This document shows positions 12,598-12,599 of a DNA stretch of 12,599 bases, one piece after another; position 1 is the stretch's first letter; each line of letters starts with the position of its first letter. The translations under genes and the position numbers were made by a program. This DNA is from JAUJOE01 sp038252945. GTDB taxonomy: Bacteria > Actinomycetota > Actinomycetes > Propionibacteriales > Nocardioidaceae. Below the pieces are notes generated by a model that saw nothing but the letters and a program-made list of their open reading frames with translations, was not told where the DNA came from and did not search any database. The stretch lies in assembly GCA_038252945.1 (NCBI GenBank), contig JBBSHN010000072.1:1-12599 (forward strand), written 5' to 3'.

Positions 12598-12599
12598 AT

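Noticed and set aside
1..12599. CRISPR array, toxin-antitoxin pair, defence or biosynthetic cluster
   Set aside because: No regularly spaced repeats, no paired small toxin-like genes and no nuclease, helicase or synthase signatures were seen beyond those listed.

Overview
The window looks like chromosomal DNA of a GC-rich actinobacterium. This rests on the gene content (DUF3048 and DMFA2_C lipoproteins, a DUF4331 protein, an MSMEG_6728-type glycosylase, small proteins of actinobacterial type), frequent GTG starts, and a run of apparently leaderless promoters (TANNNT placed 6-7 nt before ATG or GTG). The genus cannot be told from the sequence alone.

Region 1 (1-994) is an accessory-DNA edge. 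It starts inside istB of an IS21-family element. The element's right end, with two 20-bp direct repeats, closes near 492. About 460 bp without a recognisable gene follow, and then a 38-nt 3' fragment of a tRNA gene (957-994), most likely tRNA-Lys. The fragment stops at the anticodon region, as expected for an att site left by a tRNA-targeting integrase.

Region 2 (1070-3180, minus) is a three-gene cassette: a 93-aa Tat-signal protein, a 477-aa DUF4331 protein and a 104-aa small protein, probably one operon. A divergent 235-aa membrane protein follows on the plus strand.

Region 3 (4155-6632, minus) holds, in transcription order, a 74-aa small conserved-looking protein, an 85-aa small protein, a class III PLP aminotransferase 18 bp behind it, and a GNAT acetyltransferase. 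The divergent plus-strand genes are a DedA-family membrane protein and a previously unlisted 47-aa single-span membrane protein (7469-7612).

Region 4 (7625-10329) is a divergent pair of lipoprotein genes: a DMFA2_C-domain protein (minus) and a DUF3048/YerB-like protein (plus). Both have leaderless-type promoters in a 110-bp intergenic region.

Region 5 (10536-12599, minus) has an MSMEG_6728-type DNA-glycosylase-like gene whose homologous start codon is ATT, a secreted protein joining a lamin-tail-like domain to an acid-phosphatase-type phosphoesterase, and at the edge a short stop-interrupted piece resembling the N-terminus of a G/U mismatch glycosylase.

No defence island, CRISPR array or biosynthetic cluster is visible. 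The most useful observations are the repeated leaderless promoter geometry, the ATT start, the tRNA-derived att-like fragment, the 47-aa gene and the DUF4331 cassette.
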